From Segatella salivae DSM 15606 (lineage in GTDB: Bacteria; Bacteroidota; Bacteroidia; Bacteroidales; Bacteroidaceae): a stretch of DNA of 64,000 bases. How positions within the stretch are numbered: the stretch's first letter is position 1; each line of letters starts with the position of its first letter. The position numbers and the translations under genes were made by a program. Shown here in pieces: positions 61,971 through 64,000 of the stretch. The notes under the pieces were generated by a model. That model had not been told where the DNA came from. It made no database searches and was given only the letters and a program-made list of their open reading frames with translations. The DNA lies in contig NZ_GL629647.1 in the NCBI RefSeq assembly GCF_000185845.1, forward strand, positions 3,024,320 through 3,088,319, given 5' to 3'.

Positions 61971-63194
61971 ATGAAACTTATGAGAACAATCTTCTCGTTG
62001 CTTGTTGTTTCTGTCTTGGTTGCAGCCTGTAGAAACGATAACGAGGATGATGTGCAGATGTCAAATGGCATTGCGCTTTCTGTGGTTGGCAATGCCTTTA
62101 TGGCTGAAGACGATGCCGAGGGTGTTACACTCAATGTGTTGATGGCCTTTGCTCCCACAAAAGATGAAACCATAACGCTGACTTTGGAGGGCAACGAAGG
62201 CGACATTGTGCACTTAGACCATAGTGTTTTGCATTTTAAGGCAAAGCAAAAAGAGGCTACTGTGAAGGTGATATCCAATGCTAAGCATGCACTTTCTGTA
62301 CCAAAAACGATGAGTATAGCCATCGGAAAGACGTCTAATCCGCGAATGAAAGCCGCAGATGAAGGCGTGAAAATCATGGTTACGCCCGATGCCGACATTC
62401 CTGTTCTGACGCCAGAACAGCTGAAACTCATTGCGGGATATAAAGAAAAGTTTGGTTTTGACCTCACTTCTGTCTTAGGAAAGGTGCCTGTTGAAGCCAC
62501 CGTTTTATTTAATACCAAAGACAAAGAAGAATTTTTCAAGGGTCAGGCTCAGGCTTCTTTTAAGGGATTCAGCATCATCACGCTCAGTGAAAAGGCTACA
62601 GCCGATGCGCCAATACTAAAGATTGTGGACAATCCTATGGGCCTAACGTCATTCTTTTACGATGTGTTGAAAGCCAAAACCGTGGAAGATCACGAGTTCT
62701 TTTTGCAGCAACCTTATGGCAGTGCGGTGGTGCAGGCCATTCATTACGATGCAACAAAGGAACAATTCAGTATGAGTCTCGACGGCATTAAACTCATTCC
62801 GGCGTCGGGTGGGGTAGAGTTTGTGGTTCAACGGCCTAATGCCTATGAAGAGACAATATCCACTTTGCCCTTTGTTTATCGTTTTTCTGCATGGGAAAGA
62901 GTGAAAGAACTGCGCGACAAAGGCACTCTGATATATGTGAAAGAGAATGGAAAGACCGTGGGTTATCAGATTACTGACGAGTTTCTTTTAGCCGGAGGGT
63001 CGATAGATCCCCAGCGTTGGCTTGGCATAAGTGACATCAGTCGTGACACGTATGATAACGCTCCTTCTGATTGGGTGACGCCAAAAGGTCATATAGATTT
63101 TACGAAAGGAACGATGACTTTTGTGTTTCCATGGGACTTTGAGGCTGCAAACGGCTATGAACAAGTGCGGGTTACCTATACGATGCACAAGTAA
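61971..63194 (+). CDS. Lipoprotein of unknown function, Calx-beta-like N-terminus
   Basis: 407 residues, lipobox in VVSVLVAACRNDNEDD. The first 110 residues resemble a Calx-beta/Ig domain (ITLTLEGNEGDIVHLDHSVL). The remainder (LTPEQLKLIAGYKEKFGFDL, RFSAWERVKELRDKG, YTMHK at the end) shows no recognised fold but the pattern of large DUF-type surface lipoproteins of Prevotella-like bacteria. It leads a small operon with two further secreted proteins. Confidence 0.7.
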   Translation: MKLMRTIFSLLVVSVLVAACRNDNEDDVQMSNGIALSVVGNAFMAEDDAEGVTLNVLMAFAPTKDETITLTLEGNEGDIVHLDHSVLHFKAKQKEATVKVISNAKHALSVPKTMSIAIGKTSNPRMKAADEGVKIMVTPDADIPVLTPEQLKLIAGYKEKFGFDLTSVLGKVPVEATVLFNTKDKEEFFKGQAQASFKGFSIITLSEKATADAPILKIVDNPMGLTSFFYDVLKAKTVEDHEFFLQQPYGSAVVQAIHYDATKEQFSMSLDGIKLIPASGGVEFVVQRPNAYEETISTLPFVYRFSAWERVKELRDKGTLIYVKENGKTVGYQITDEFLLAGGSIDPQRWLGISDISRDTYDNAPSDWVTPKGHIDFTKGTMTFVFPWDFEAANGYEQVRVTYTMHK

Positions 63195-63230
63195 ATAAAC
63201 AATAAAAACAATCATAAAATTCAATCAACA

Positions 63231-63728
63231 ATGAAAAGTAATCTTATCAAATTATTTCTATTCGGATGCTTACTCATGCCTTTGGGAGCGAAAGCAGCAG
63301 GGCCTGTGAAGTACTTCTGCATAGAACTTCGTAATGGAACGAAGACAGAGTTTGCGCTTTCTGACACACCTAAAATCACTTTTGCTAACGGAAGCATGAG
63401 TGCTTCGACAGCAAAAGAAAGCATAACTGTGGCATTATCGGACATCGTTCATTATAATTTCAGTGAAAAACCCCAAACCGCAGGCATCTCAACCCCCTTG
63501 CAACATCGTGTGGGTAAACCGCAAGCAGACTATACAGAGGGGCATCTTCGCTTGCGAGGACTCCTTGCCGGTGCGCCGGTTAGTGTGGTAACCATTGGTG
63601 GGCGCTTGGTGTTTAAGGCAAAAGCGCCGTCAGATGGTTTGCTCGAACTCAATCTTTCGTCTTATCCAGCAGGTGTATACGTGGTATGCACACCAAGTGG
63701 TAACCTTAAAATAGCCGTTACTAAATAA
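63231..63728 (+). CDS. Secreted protein with Por-secretion-like C-terminal domain
   Basis: 165 residues, signal peptide (LFLFGCLLMPLGAKAA). The N-terminal part VKYFCIELRNGTKTEFALSD with PKITFANGSM is a motif common in secreted proteins of these bacteria. The last 60 residues (VVTIGGRLVFKAKAPSDG, LSSYPAGVYVVCTPSG) have the beta pattern of T9SS sorting domains (GR.V... then PAGVYVV). The T9SS link is by resemblance only, since a conserved terminal Lys-rich end (IAVTK) is short. It lies 36 bases after the preceding lipoprotein. Confidence 0.7.
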   Translation: MKSNLIKLFLFGCLLMPLGAKAAGPVKYFCIELRNGTKTEFALSDTPKITFANGSMSASTAKESITVALSDIVHYNFSEKPQTAGISTPLQHRVGKPQADYTEGHLRLRGLLAGAPVSVVTIGGRLVFKAKAPSDGLLELNLSSYPAGVYVVCTPSGNLKIAVTK

Positions 63729-63778
63729 TGAAATAATTAATATATTACCCAGAATAACAACTTAAAACAACAATAAAA

Positions 63779-64000
63779 ATGAAGAAGTATTTACTCTCAA
63801 TTGTTTTCGCTTTCACCTTTGTTACCTTGTCTGCACAAACTTATCAAATGAAAATAGTCAAAAAAGGAGGTGAAATCGTGAAACTATCTGCTGATGATAT
63901 CCAAGAGATTTCTTTTGAAGCAGATGAAAGTGCGCAGCAAACTCCAAAGTATGTAACGCTATTTGGAGTGAAATGGGCAACGGGAAACCTACAATATGAC
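63779..64000 (+). CDS. Secreted protein, N-terminal part (runs off window)
   Basis: An ATG at 63779 opens a frame with no stop for the 74 codons that remain. Signal peptide MKKYLLSIVFAFTFVTLSAQ, then a segment like that of the previous gene (KIVKKGGEIVKLSADDIQEI followed by SFEADES), and YVTLFGVKWATGNLQYD, a WATGNLQYD segment resembling repetitive extracellular domains of Bacteroidota. It lies 51 bases after the preceding secreted protein, in the same operon. Function unknown; the rest is outside the window. Confidence 0.75.
   Translation, partial: MKKYLLSIVFAFTFVTLSAQTYQMKIVKKGGEIVKLSADDIQEISFEADESAQQTPKYVTLFGVKWATGNLQYD

Overview
The window is chromosomal DNA of a Gram-negative Bacteroidota, most likely a Prevotella-like member of Bacteroidales. 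The evidence is a SusC/SusD pair, Rho with a long acidic N-terminal insertion, many signal-peptide-led lipoproteins, formylglycine (Ser-type) sulfatase chemistry, and repeated Bacteroidota promoters (TTTG about 19-20 bp upstream of TAnnTTTG). The genus is an inference; no rRNA or tRNA gene was found.

Layout. 1-9 kb: DNA repair and housekeeping (recJ 3' part, recQ, a secreted Gfo/Idh/MocA or GH109-like protein, pgk, queC, radA). 9-17.6 kb: a solute-binding-like lipoprotein with a large helical-repeat protein, an LTA-synthase-fold phosphotransferase with a PAP2 phosphatase, trmO, and a secreted GH28 pectinase-like enzyme. 17.9-40.6 kb: a long one-directional biosynthetic operon of aryl-polyene/flexirubin type. 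It has a ketoreductase, three ketosynthases (two with an extra C-terminal ketosynthase-like domain), three acyl carrier proteins, two hotdog dehydratases, a thioesterase, a methyltransferase, four acyltransferase domains, a glycosyltransferase, LolA, an SMR-like membrane protein, an MMPL exporter fusion, two tandem CrtI/RetSat-like FAD oxidoreductases and a frameshifted AMP-dependent aryl ligase. 40.8-43 kb: a second LTA-synthase-like enzyme. 43.5-53.7 kb: a probable peptide-utilisation locus (S8 and S9 peptidases, SusC, frameshifted SusD, two lipoproteins). 54-57 kb: a sulfatase, an MBL-fold hydrolase and a small partner. 57.3-61.2 kb: rho and rpsA. 61.9-64 kb: a secreted-protein operon that runs off the window.

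How the operon should work. The ligase and an ACP load an aromatic starter; KS/KR/dehydratase cycles extend it as a polyene; the methyltransferase decorates the ring; the acyltransferases and GT2-PlsC fusion attach the product to a lipid or sugar carrier; MMPL and LolA-type proteins move it to the outer membrane. No aromatic ammonia lyase or DarA/DarB pair is present. The two FAD desaturase/saturase-like enzymes are the least explained part.

Unexplained structures. Seven intergenic regions carry short arrays of degenerate units spaced at 22 bp (approximate consensus TTTGnGnCAnATnnCnCGnTGA). A diverged 103-bp tandem duplication lies across the junction before the first FAD oxidoreductase. Two genes (aryl ligase and SusD) are each broken by what looks like one extra T in a run of seven T. 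These could be real mutations, contingency tracts or sequencing errors.
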